Assembly: GCA_954871525.1 (NCBI GenBank)
Contig: OX940863.1
Location: 20,472,001 to 20,536,000, forward strand
From: Parietaria judaica
Lineage: Eukaryota; Streptophyta; Magnoliopsida; Rosales; Urticaceae
Direction of reading: 5' to 3'
Length of the DNA stretch: 64,000 nt
Shown: positions 35,250 to 43,968 of the stretch, one piece after another
Position numbering within the stretch: position 1 is the stretch's first letter
Layout of the letters: each line of letters starts with the position of its first letter
Notes under the pieces: model-generated
Told to the model about the DNA's origin: nothing
What the model saw: the letters and a program-made list of their open reading frames with translations, nothing else
The model's database searches: none
Position numbers and translations under genes: made by a program

Positions 35250-36543
35250 TTAATCGTTGTAACATTTTCGAAGGCCACACCACTAATTTTTTCTTTACAT
35301 TATGACACAAGTTAAAATAATGTAACTGACTTTATATTTACGATATATAGAATTACATTTATCTACCACTTTAGTAACACTTATATTATTACACTTATTA
35401 CATAAGTGTAATTTGTAACTACAGTTACAATATTGTATCTACTAAGGTTCGACTTATCGTGGATAATCGACGATTATTGGTCTTACCGATGTTTACCGAT
35501 AAATAATCCACTACACTAGTTGTCGTTTTGGTAACTTATCGCCGATAATCGAGATAATCAATAAATCTTTTTCCAATGGATTATCGTTTTTTGCAGTGTA
35601 AAATTGAGGGACTTTTCGGTGCAATTGAAAAAATATTTTTGGCAAAAGTTTGCAAAGTTTTGATTTAAGCGTTTTTCTCCGAATTTCTTCAAATTTGTGC
35701 GAACTTTTTGGTAAATTTAAGAGTTATAATCATAGATATGTATGAATCATGCATTTTTTCTTTGATATTTACTCGTTTTTACGATTTTTAGAAGATTTAC
35801 ATGAGTTCAAAACTAAAGAGTTAGTTGTTCATATGAGTTATGTTCTTCAATGGGTAAAGATTAGTACTTTTGTGATTTTGAGTTGTTTTTTTTTTTGCAT
35901 TCTTATGAATATATATTGATGAAAACTTGTTTTGATGACTTAGTATGTAATTATTTTGTGAGATTTAGAGGAAATTCAGATTTGTATGCTTGTTAGGCAT
36001 AAGTGTACAAAGTTTTGAATTTTTAAATTTGCTCAAAATATAGATTTTTTTTTTGATGATTTATTGTTTGTATATGCTTTAAAAGATTGTAGTTAGTATT
36101 TAGTAAGAAATATGTGTTTGTTGGTGAATTTTTTAGGCAAATTTGATGATAATTTGGATTTCCTCAAAATTACGGCAAAAGTATTTGAAGTTGATCTTTT
36201 TGTGATTTATGAAGTATTCTACTCATTTTTTTTTTGGGTGTTTTCATTCATTAAATATTTTTTGAAATATTAATCTGAGTTTTTGGTGTAATTTATTTTC
36301 AGATTTGACGATAATTTGGCTATTCACATAATTGCGGCAAAAGTCTTCCAAGTTTATCTTCTTGTGATTTCTCCGGTAATATACTGACTTTTCTTGCTTT
36401 TATCTTTCATTAAATATTTATTCCTACAATAATGTGAGATTTTGGTGGAATTTTTTTTTTGAGGTAAACTTGTTTTTTGCGGCAAAAGTACCTATTTTTG
36501 CCATTTGTCTTGCTGTTTTTAACTAGTCTCGTAATTCTTCTTT
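35250..36543. other. AT-rich interior of the Mutator-like element
   Basis: No gene seen. It includes a patch with repeated CGATAATCG-type words (35450-35590). It also has two diverged copies of a roughly 165-bp unit (near 36140 and 36303) sharing GATAATTTGG, GCGGCAAAAGT and CTTTTTGTGATTT-like words. Possibly the 5' intron of the BED-finger gene fragment that follows. Confidence 0.45.
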
Positions 36544-36558
36544 TTGTTTAGGTTGAAG

Positions 36559-36825
36559 ATGAGTAAAGACAATCTTGCAAGGGAGCATTGCACTCACTAT
36601 GGGGATCCGATCAACAACTCGAGTTTCAAGTGCAATTATTGCGGGAAGGAGATTAGAGTTGGCGAAATCACGAGGATGAAACAACATTTGGCTGGCATCG
36701 ATAAGAATAAAAATTTCGTGCAGGAGATTGTATGCACTCGGAACGTGGATGACTTGTTTTGGAACAAATATCTAAAGATGCATATAGAAGCAAGTTGTGC
36801 CATGGGAGATCGTCTTTTTTTCTGA
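36559..36825 (+). pseudogene. BED-type zinc-finger fragment
   Basis: An acceptor-like TTTAG at about 36547-36551 precedes ATG 36559. The 88-residue frame has FKCNYCGKEIRVGEITRMKQHLAG, then a further Cys in QEIVC: the C-x2-C...H...C arrangement of plant BED fingers, common at the N-terminus of hAT transposases and related host DNA-binding proteins. The frame then diverges from the family and ends. No dimerisation or transposase domain follows. It is probably a captured first exon. Confidence 0.68.
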
Positions 36826-37281
36826 GGTCGGAGAAGTTGGTCTGAGACTCTGAGTATTATCCATTCATTATCTATCCATTATGTGTTTGAGTTTTTAGAT
36901 TATGTGTTTGATAGTTGAGATTTGTAAGACTATGTTTTATTAGTGTTTTAGATTGGAGACTTGTGATGGAATTAAATGTGTGTGTATGACTTTTTATTTT
37001 TATTTTTTATGGAAGTCTGTATGACTTTATCTTCATATGTTTTGACAGTTACACTTACGTAACTGCAGAGGCTCGAGGGTGTAGGAGTATTTTTGAAAAA
37101 TAATATTTAAAATGAGTATGATTTGGATTAATTAAACCTTGAGGATTTTTTGAAATAGTTTGACTCTAATTGAGTATTTTGCTAATAAGCCCTAAACATA
37201 TCATACGTTTTTTTTTATTATAAATGCAATTAATTGATAAAGTTGCAACTCTAATGAATGTAAATAAAAAGTAATTCAGTT

Positions 37282-37570
37282 CAATACATTTGCATTAAAC
37301 TTACCGTTTGGAAAGAAAAAAAATTAATAGTATTTTAAGTGACATCATTAAAAAATTAATGCATGATTTGATAAATAAAAATATTATTTTTTAAGTTCCC
37401 AGTCAAAACTCGAAAGAAATGATTTTTTCTTATTAAAAAAAACTCAAGACTTTGTAGTAATTGAAACTCTCAGTTCTTTGAGTTTTCAATACATTTGCAT
37501 TAAACTTACGTTTTGAAAGAATTTTTTTTTTTTTTAAGTGGCATCATCAAAACTAATGCATATTTTGATA

Positions 37571-37604
<34 letters not shown>

Positions 37605-37700
37605 TTTAAGTGGCATAAGTCAAAAGTACTTTATTCTTAAAAGTAAAAATAAAAATCCTCAAAACTTTATAGAAATTGAAATTCTCAATTATTTGAGTTT
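37282..37700. repeat. Diverged 205-bp tandem duplication with (AAT)n
   Basis: CAATACATTTGCATTAAACT occurs at 37282 and again at 37487, and the following sequence matches in order (TAATGCAT...TTTTGATAAATAA; GTCAAAA; CTCAAGAC/CTCAAAAC). The second copy has a run of about twelve AAT units at 37571-37605. Non-coding. Confidence 0.75.
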
Positions 37701-38068
37701 TGGGTGCCATGTTATTGTGTATACCATCAGAGAGAGATTTAGGGAGTATAGACACAATTAAAAAAGAGTAGACAAAAACTAAAAATAAAAAAGCATCTTG
37801 ATTTAGTGTGCATTTGAAAGAAAGAAAAAAAAGCGCAAAAAGAAAATAAACAGATTGATTAACTTTTGTATACTACATATTGCATTCTCCATGCAATAAA
37901 CACATTTAAAGCACAAAACAACATTGTTGGGTCTATTAGTATCCACAATCTACTAAGAATTGAATAAGATGTCATTTTTAAAAGGAGCACGGGAAAGGTA
38001 TCCCCTTATCATAAGGAAATATTGATTGACGATTCCGCTATATCCCAAGTGCATGAAATGATATAAAT
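37701..38068. other. Spacer downstream of the F-box gene
   Basis: AT-rich; presumably contains the 3' end of the minus-strand F-box transcript. No other feature recognised. Confidence 0.45.
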
Positions 38069-39091
38069 CTAAGTAACCTTGAATGATGTCTCTGTTGAAA
38101 CCAATTTAGGCAATCTATTACTACTTGATGTGCACTTATAGTATGACAGATTTGGAGCATCAATTTCAATAGCTTCAATCGCATGACAACGAGATAGTCT
38201 GAGATTCTGAAGTCGCTGCAGGGATATCCGGATCCTTCGCAAAAGATGGCGTTGTGATATACTTAGATCCTCCAAGATAGGAAATCTAGAGATGTGTACG
38301 TTAAATAGATCATCGGTGATAACAATGAAGTTCAGTTCTAGTTTTCTCATATTCCAGCAAGAAGTCAAGTCAATCACTCCTCGCGCACATGGCCTATCAA
38401 GCTCTATGGAAAAATGATCGAGGGAGGGGGCATCTACTGAAACATTGTTTATTTCCTCCCTTGATATATGAAGATACACAAGTTTATTGGGTTTGGAAAT
38501 ATTGAGAGTTTTCAAGCCACCAACCCAGAAAAGAGAAACGCAGGCGAGGTTAGGACAATTGCGATTGATATCGCAAACCATATCCTCACTTAGGATAACG
38601 CGATATAGCGTTAGTATTTGCAGGCAGAAAAACTTGAAAGAACTGTATAGTAATGATGAGTCCAATACGAATGTTGTTTCAGGGAGAGGGTAGTCATTCA
38701 CACTGATTCCAAACTGTAACTTAGGAACACCACTATGAAGAGCCAATGGCAGCCATGTATCGACCACTGGAAAAAAATCCGAAGCTTCAAGATCAAGATT
38801 TAAAACCACAAGCTCCATGCGAAGCTTGCGTTGAACAAAGTACTGCAGAGACTTATCCACGTAGTCCATGTATTTTCCAAGCCTCTCCTTGTCCTTGTAG
38901 ATAATATTCTCTCTGTCGGGTTCACAAAATAATAATAATACGGGATAGGACTTCTGAGTAGAATTCCATTGCTTCGACAATGCGGATGTTCTAGCCGCAT
39001 CCGGATAAGGAAGAAATGACAATATAAGATGCAAAATAGATGTTGGAAGCTCGGAAATTAAGTCTCTTCTCTCGCCAACTTTACTCTTCAT
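38069..39091 (-). CDS. F-box/LRR protein (F-box/FBD-like family)
   Basis: From ATG 39091 the frame encodes 340 residues. Residues of about 8-45 are an F-box (DLISELPTSILHLILSFLPY followed by DAARTSALSKQW), which would dock to SKP1 in an SCF ubiquitin ligase. The remainder has plant-type leucine-rich repeats (LKTLNISKPNKLVYLHIS; FPILEDLSISQ; LQNLRLSRCHAIEAIEIDAPNL), which would bind a substrate. An acceptor (TTTCAG) lies 13 bases upstream of the ATG, suggesting a 5' UTR intron. The last codons read ...TCATTCAAG|GTTACT, which resembles a splice donor. The true protein may continue into an unrecognised exon, and no FBD domain is visible in this one. Confidence 0.8.
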   Translation of the reverse strand: MKSKVGERRDLISELPTSILHLILSFLPYPDAARTSALSKQWNSTQKSYPVLLLFCEPDRENIIYKDKERLGKYMDYVDKSLQYFVQRKLRMELVVLNLDLEASDFFPVVDTWLPLALHSGVPKLQFGISVNDYPLPETTFVLDSSLLYSSFKFFCLQILTLYRVILSEDMVCDINRNCPNLACVSLFWVGGLKTLNISKPNKLVYLHISREEINNVSVDAPSLDHFSIELDRPCARGVIDLTSCWNMRKLELNFIVITDDLFNVHISRFPILEDLSISQRHLLRRIRISLQRLQNLRLSRCHAIEAIEIDAPNLSYYKCTSSSNRLPKLVSTETSFKVT

Positions 39092-40770
39092 AATAATATT
39101 TGCCTGAAACACGGAGCCTAAAATGTTACACAACAACACACATGATATACACAGTGGACAATAATCAAGTAATAAGTTTGTTGATTTGCGATGATTAAAG
39201 TTTAAGCTTGGAGCAATATACATTACGAAACTCAAGAATGAATACGACCATTATCGGCAGTACGATTGAGGTACCAACAAAACAAATATCAAATGTTACA
39301 CAATAACACACACGATAAAATGTTTTGATAATCAAAACATATAGAAAAATCCAAATAATGATAATGTGATTTGCTAAGAAAATCCAGTTTTAAACCTTGG
39401 CAAACTTACCGTACTACCGGCGTTCGAGGCTTTTTTATTGGCCAGCAGCGCGGCACATTCAAGATCTCCAACTACCAACCAGTCGGGACGTTCATCACGC
39501 TTCCTCTTCTTGTTCTTTTTCTTCCTGGATTATTTAAGTCTAAGTGTTTCATAAATTAGAGGGAGTTATTCCAGCAGTTGGACCAAAGATCTTACCATTT
39601 TTCAACGAGGAAGTGTCACTTATAGAATAATGGGAATACCATTCCAGCGTCAAACACCGCATGTTTTTTTTTATATATATTTTTTCCACAATCTTTTATT
39701 ATTATAATTTTACAGTTTTAGTTATACTATAATATTTGAACTATTTTGATATAATAAGAAGCAATTAGTAATTTGCTATTCTACGTGCGGAGGGGAAAAC
39801 GGCTATTTAAGTTTGTTTTGTTTAAATTAATTCAGAACCTTTCTATTACCTAATTCATAAACAAAAAATAATATGTGCAAATTCACAGTTCAAATATATG
39901 TTCCTTTAATATTTTGTGTAATCATATATGTTCATTTAACAATAATAATAATACTAATAAAATGTTTAGTTCGATGATACCGGTCTTTCCTTTACAACTA
40001 AAAATTAAAGTAAAAGTTCGTGAAATTTTTTTCATAAAAAAAAATAAATAATATTTCGCTCGGCGTCAGTCCACTAGTAATAATAATTGAATAAATATAA
40101 AGATAGTTGAAGCTTGAAGTTGGAGAAGGTTATAAGTTTTGAACTCGCCGTTGAAGAGTAGCACATCGCTTGCCACGCCATCACCACGCCTCCAGTTTAT
40201 GCAGCTTTCCTTGGCAGACTGCCATTTCTCGCTGCGATAGCTTTGCCTGACGGGCATATAGCCACATAAATATCAAAGTTACATAAACGGGGCCGGTATT
40301 CCCATGTTAACTACTTATAAGATAAAACAAATGTGTTCTAAGACTCTTGTTCGCTAACTCGTTCGCTTTCTTTAATCAATCGTTCTTATCTCGAGAGAAT
40401 GCTCCCTAATCCTTTCTTCAGATACAGCAGCGCCTCCTCGCAGCCATCCGGTCGTGCCCATGATCCATCCGACACGACAATTTAGAAAAAGAAAAACCCA
40501 AATCTCCCTAACATGTCTGTTTTTCTTAACGATAGAGATCGGCAATTAACAAATCGCTTTGCAAGTAAGGAAGCTTCAGTCATTGAAGAGAAAAACACTA
40601 ACTAATGCTATTTATAAGCGGACCAAAATCAAAACATGTTTTTAACTTTGAACACTAGAGCAGACAACGGTAATCACAGAGTTACTCGATCTCAAACAAC
40701 CCACAAAACCAACGACACAACAACGACAAAAGTACGAAACAGAACGATGACATTAACAAACATAGACTCT
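39092..40770. other. Mixed intergenic DNA
   Basis: No confident gene. An open stretch on the minus strand at 40093-40257 (RQSYRSEKWQSAKES, NWRRGDGVASDVLLFNG) looks coding-like in composition but matches no family I know. The 3' untranslated part of the HSP90 fragment probably covers about 40600-40770. Confidence 0.45.
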
Positions 40771-41055
40771 CTAGTCAACCTCCTCCATCTTGCTCTCCTC
40801 GCCTCCTTCCTCATCCAGAGCCGGCACCTCCACGTCATCCTCCGCAGCCTCTTGCTCGTCGATGCTCAGTCCCAGCTTCAGCATCCTGTTGATCCTCCCA
40901 GCAAACGTGTTCGGGTCCTCGAGGCTGAACCCGGAAGTCAGCAGCGCAGTCTCGAAGAGAAGAAGAGTCAGATCCTTCACTGACTTGTCGTTTTTGTCCA
41001 CGTCCGCCCTCTTCCTCAGCTCCTCCATGATCCCGTTCTCCGGGTTGATCTCCAT
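40771..41055 (-). pseudogene. Orphan HSP90 C-terminal fragment
   Basis: The 94-residue frame begins [18 protein letters not shown], covers the C-terminal dimerisation region ([32 protein letters not shown]) and an acidic tail, and ends with MEEVD. That tail binds TPR co-chaperones and marks a cytosolic HSP90. A full protein has about 700 residues; the ATPase and middle domains are absent and the sequence upstream (above 41055) is unrelated. The coding part has no stop or frameshift. It is a 3' gene fragment, probably moved by a transposon or left by a deletion. Expression is unknown. Confidence 0.88.
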
Positions 41056-41214
41056 TGTTATTGAAACTTATCAACGGAATAATCAGTTATCATGTAAAAG
41101 GAATATATAATTTAACAATATATATATATATATACTCGATTTTTATATAGTTTCCAAAATATAAAATCATATCATAATAATAACATAATCAGTACTCAAC
41201 AATACATAATACAT

Positions 41215-41337
41215 TTGGAGGAGTCAACATATTAATATGAGTATCAGGTCGCAGTCGGCAAAAAAAAAATAAAAAAAAATTGACCCGACTCTCGTTTGTC
41301 GCATTTCCTATGTATTATTAACATTTAATAGTAATAA
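41215..41337. repeat. Dispersed non-coding repeat, left half of interrupted copy
   Basis: Matches the first half of 26530-26790. It is interrupted after TAGTAATAA by the Mutator-like element and resumes at 42589. Confidence 0.75.
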
Positions 41338-41599
41338 AGAAAAACCCATGAAATGCCCAAAAACCACCTAAGTTTTAAGAGAATTGCCCATACTTTCAAA
41401 CAATTCATTTATACCCATTTTAAAAATATTTTGGACCATATTAACCCTGATTTTAATTATATTTATTTATTTTCGTATTTATTATTTATTATATATTTTA
41501 ATTTTCGAAATTAAATTAATTATCCTAAAATTTTGGTTGAAAACTTCCCCTATTAATTAGGTTATCATTTAATTTTATTATTTTGACCCAAAAATTAAA

Positions 41600-41600
<1 letters not shown>

Positions 41601-41633
<33 letters not shown>

Positions 41634-41840
41634 GGATTGACCACCATCGCCGGATTCGGGCGGAGAGCGCGGCGACTTCGGGCGTGGCTTCGGCGATCGT
41701 GGGCGCGGCTACCGAGAAGGCGACCGTGGCCCCCGTCGCGGTCGCCCTCCATCGCGCCTCATTCCTCCGTCGCCCTCCGTCGCGCCTCATTCCTCAGTAG
41801 CTCTCCGTCGTGGCGCGATCATCCTCTCCAAACTCTCGAT
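41601..41840. other. (TC)n run and GC-rich captured-looking segment
   Basis: About 15 TC repeats (41601-41630) lead into 200 bp of CpG-rich sequence inside an otherwise AT-rich element, with a repeated CCCTCC(A/G)TCGCGCCTCATTCCTC. Composition suggests a captured genic piece, but no protein family is recognised in any frame. Confidence 0.5.
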
Positions 41841-41847
41841 CGTAACT

Positions 41848-42226
41848 GTAAATTTATTTACAGTTTTTTGTAAATATGTTTACAGTTTTAAGGTAATATA
41901 TTTGATTTTTGTAAATGATTTTACAATATTTTGAAGTGATAATTTCTCTTGGAGGGGCAATATTTTTGTAAATGGATTTACACGCTTTTTGTAAATGTTT
42001 TTACACATTTTTGGAGTTATTTTACACGAATTTGCATTTGTGGATATGTATATGAAATTTCAAAATCGTGTCAACAGATTTGTAAACATATTTACATAAA
42101 ATGAGGCAAAACAAAAACCAACGTAAATAGATTTACATAAAACGAGGCAAAACAAAAACCCAGTTTCGTAAACAAATTTACATAAAATGAGGCAAAACGA
42201 AAACTAAGTTTCGTAAACAAGTTTAC
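41848..42226. repeat. Nine 14-bp near-palindromes GTAAAYNNNTTTAC
   Basis: Copies start at 41848, 41870, 41911, 41968, 41991, 42082, 42123, 42168 and 42213. The last four are part of a 41-45-bp tandem unit with ACATAAAA(T/C)GAGGCAAAAC. The form resembles the GTAACTACAGTTAC array in the other Mutator-like element. Confidence 0.9.
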
Positions 42227-42588
42227 ATAAAATTAAGCAAACGAAAACCTAAATAAAATTTTGAAATAAATACTGATTATTAGGAAAATAAATTTTTGAT
42301 TTTAATCGTTAAAATAGGGAATATTAAACGAGATTTGTTAGATCTGATAGAAAATAATACTAATTAATAGGGAAGATTTGTTTTTAATTTATTTAGTTTG
42401 CTACATTTAAGGAAAAAAATTATTTTTTATTTTTATTTAAAAAAACTAATTATAATTAAATGTGATTTAAAAATTAGAAGGGCAATTTAGTCTATATTTC
42501 AATTTGTTGGTGGTTATGATTTCCATAATTAGAAATGAGCATTTTTTTTAAACCTTGAGCCACAAATGGGCATTTGCCTCATTTATCC

Positions 42589-42673
42589 TAGTAATAATCA
42601 TAGCACCATTAAGACTAAAAAACCAAATGTTAATTGGGCAAGTTCCTAAATAATGACACAAACTTTTAATAAC
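42589..42673. repeat. Dispersed non-coding repeat, right half of interrupted copy
   Basis: Continues the match to 26530-26790 (AGTTCCTAAATAATGACAC) up to the start of the gypsy LTR at 42674. Confidence 0.7.
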
Positions 42674-42914
42674 TGTTATGTGCATTTTTCGTAACATATA
42701 AAAATTGGGCCCCCTTTGGCAAAGGTTAAAGGCCGTTAAGAAAAGTCAAAGCCTGTCATGGTAAGTCAAGGCCCATCACCAACGCCAAAGGCCCGGGACC
42801 GAAGAACTAAGACATTGGCGAGGCCCGGGGTCCAAAAGGCGACGAGGCGACAAGCCGACGAGGCGACCAGGCGACGAGCCGACAAGGTGACGAGGCGACA
42901 AGGCGACGAGGTGA
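42674..42914 (+). repeat. Gypsy 5' LTR, part left of the CACTA insertion
   Basis: Starts TGTTATG. From about 42835 it is a minisatellite of GGCGACAAG/GGCGACGAG 8-9-mers, interrupted at the TGA target duplication (42912-42914) and resumed at 59828. Confidence 0.8.
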
Positions 42915-43020
42915 CACTACTACAAATCCGGGTTTCAACCATGGTTCTTAACCATGGTAGAATCCAGCATGGTAGCAAGTTCCAACCACGGAATAATTTC
43001 CATGGTTGAGAATAAGTTCC
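42915..43020. repeat. CACTA left terminal zone with CCATGG palindromes
   Basis: After the CACTA end, ACCATGG / CCATGG / CCACGG words recur every 10-30 bp. The right terminal zone (59715-59827) has the same words. They differ from the CCGCGG words found further in and may be a separate transposase-binding class (inference). Confidence 0.75.
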
Positions 43021-43700
43021 TACAACGGAATTTTCTGTGGTTCGAACGCGAAAAGGCCCGGCGTTAAATCAAACAGGCCGCGGCTAGAAACGTATGAACA
43101 ACGCAATTTTCCGTGGTACGAAACCTAACACGCCGCGGCGTGAAATAAAACAGGCCGCGGCTAGAAATGAATGAACAACGTAATATTTCCGTAGTTGGTT
43201 TTGATGTCAGAGACAACAACACGCCGCGGCTTTGTGTATTGACGCCACGGCTTTGAACGCAAACACGCCGCGGCGTTAAATCAAACAGGCCGCGGCTAGA
43301 AACGAATGAACAACGTTATATTTCCGTAGTTGGTTTTGATGTCTAAGACATAAACATGCCGCGGCGTTGTGGATTGACGCCACGGCATGACCTAACCACG
43401 CTGCGGCATGTATTTACAAGCCGAGGCTTATTTTAGGCATTTCGTCACTTTCAAACGCCTCGGCATGACCTAAACACGCCGCGGTGTGTTTTTTTGAAAT
43501 GTCTAAAATAAGCATCGGCTTGTAAATACATGCCGCAGCGTGGTTAGGATGTATGCCGCGGCATTGTGTCATGAAAGCCGCGGCGTTATGTTATTGCCAA
43601 CGACGGATATAACCATCGTACATATTATAAAGCCGCGGCGGGTTGACATCAAGCCGCGGCATAAACTGTATTCCGGAATGGTTTTTTACTTGTTTTAGGC
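43020..43700. repeat. CCGCGG cluster 1 (left subterminal)
   Basis: About a dozen GCCGCGGC words with variants GCCACGGC, GCCGAGGC and GCTGCGGC in both orientations within 680 bp. It includes a long inverted repeat (43391-43548). Such subterminal arrays bind TnpA-type proteins in studied CACTA elements. Confidence 0.9.
43391..43548. repeat. Inverted repeat with 52-bp arms
   Basis: 43391-43442 (start CCTAACCACGCTGCGGCATG) is the near-perfect reverse complement of 43497-43548, with about two mismatches and a 54-bp spacer. It can fold into a long hairpin within the left CCGCGG cluster. Confidence 0.92.
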
Positions 43701-43747
43701 GACGGTTTTTAAGCGTTTTTGAAAGTGACACTAAAAAAATATAAAAA

Positions 43748-43778
43748 ACCGGGCGATTTTTTGAAAAATTCGCCCGGT
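43748..43778. repeat. Strong short hairpin
   Basis: ACCGGGCGA and TCGCCCGGT form a perfect 9-bp stem around an A/T loop. It lies downstream of the Ulp1-type gene (minus strand) and may sit in its 3' UTR. Confidence 0.8.
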
Positions 43779-43968
43779 AGCTTTGTATCCTCTTTCTATT
43801 ACCAATAGAACCTGTAATTAATAATTGATATTTTATTAAATAAAATATAAATTAAATTTTTTAATTAAAAGCATTAATACAAAATATTAATACACTAAAA
43901 TATCATCGGTTAAAGATTATATCATCGATACATACAAAACATATAAACAATTAAATCCAAAATATGTT

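Larger units (their letters stand above)
30079..37192 (+). mobile_element. Mutator-like element with decayed transposase and nested LTR array
   Basis: Terminal inverted repeats begin GGGCTTATTAGTAAAATACT on the left and, as reverse complement, GGGCTTATTAGCAAAATACT on the right, similar for at least 36 bp. The flanks carry a perfect 9-bp duplication TAAACATAT (30070-30078 and 37193-37201). The 3.9-kb LTR array at 30180-34042 inserted later; without it the element is about 3.2 kb. Inside are a GC-rich exon-like stretch (about 34060-34340), a 20-bp palindrome array, a CCHC knuckle resembling the C-terminus of MuDR-type transposase (35106-35249), and a BED zinc-finger fragment (36559-36825). No intact transposase is present. 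Confidence 0.88.
41338..42588. mobile_element. Small Mutator-like element (1,251 bp), 9-bp duplication
   Basis: A perfect 9-bp duplication TAGTAATAA (41329-41337, 42589-42597) flanks it. The ends form imperfect inverted repeats with shared AAATGCCCA and a later TTGCCCAT/ATGCTCAT. The uninterrupted relative at 26530-26790 lacks exactly this insertion. Inside are a (TC)n run, a GC-rich segment of unknown origin (41632-41840), and nine 14-bp near-palindromes. No transposase gene. Confidence 0.88.

Noticed and set aside
35450..35590. Separate MITE with CGATAATCG repeats
   Set aside because: No clear terminal repeats or target duplication; kept only as a comment on the Mutator-like element interior.
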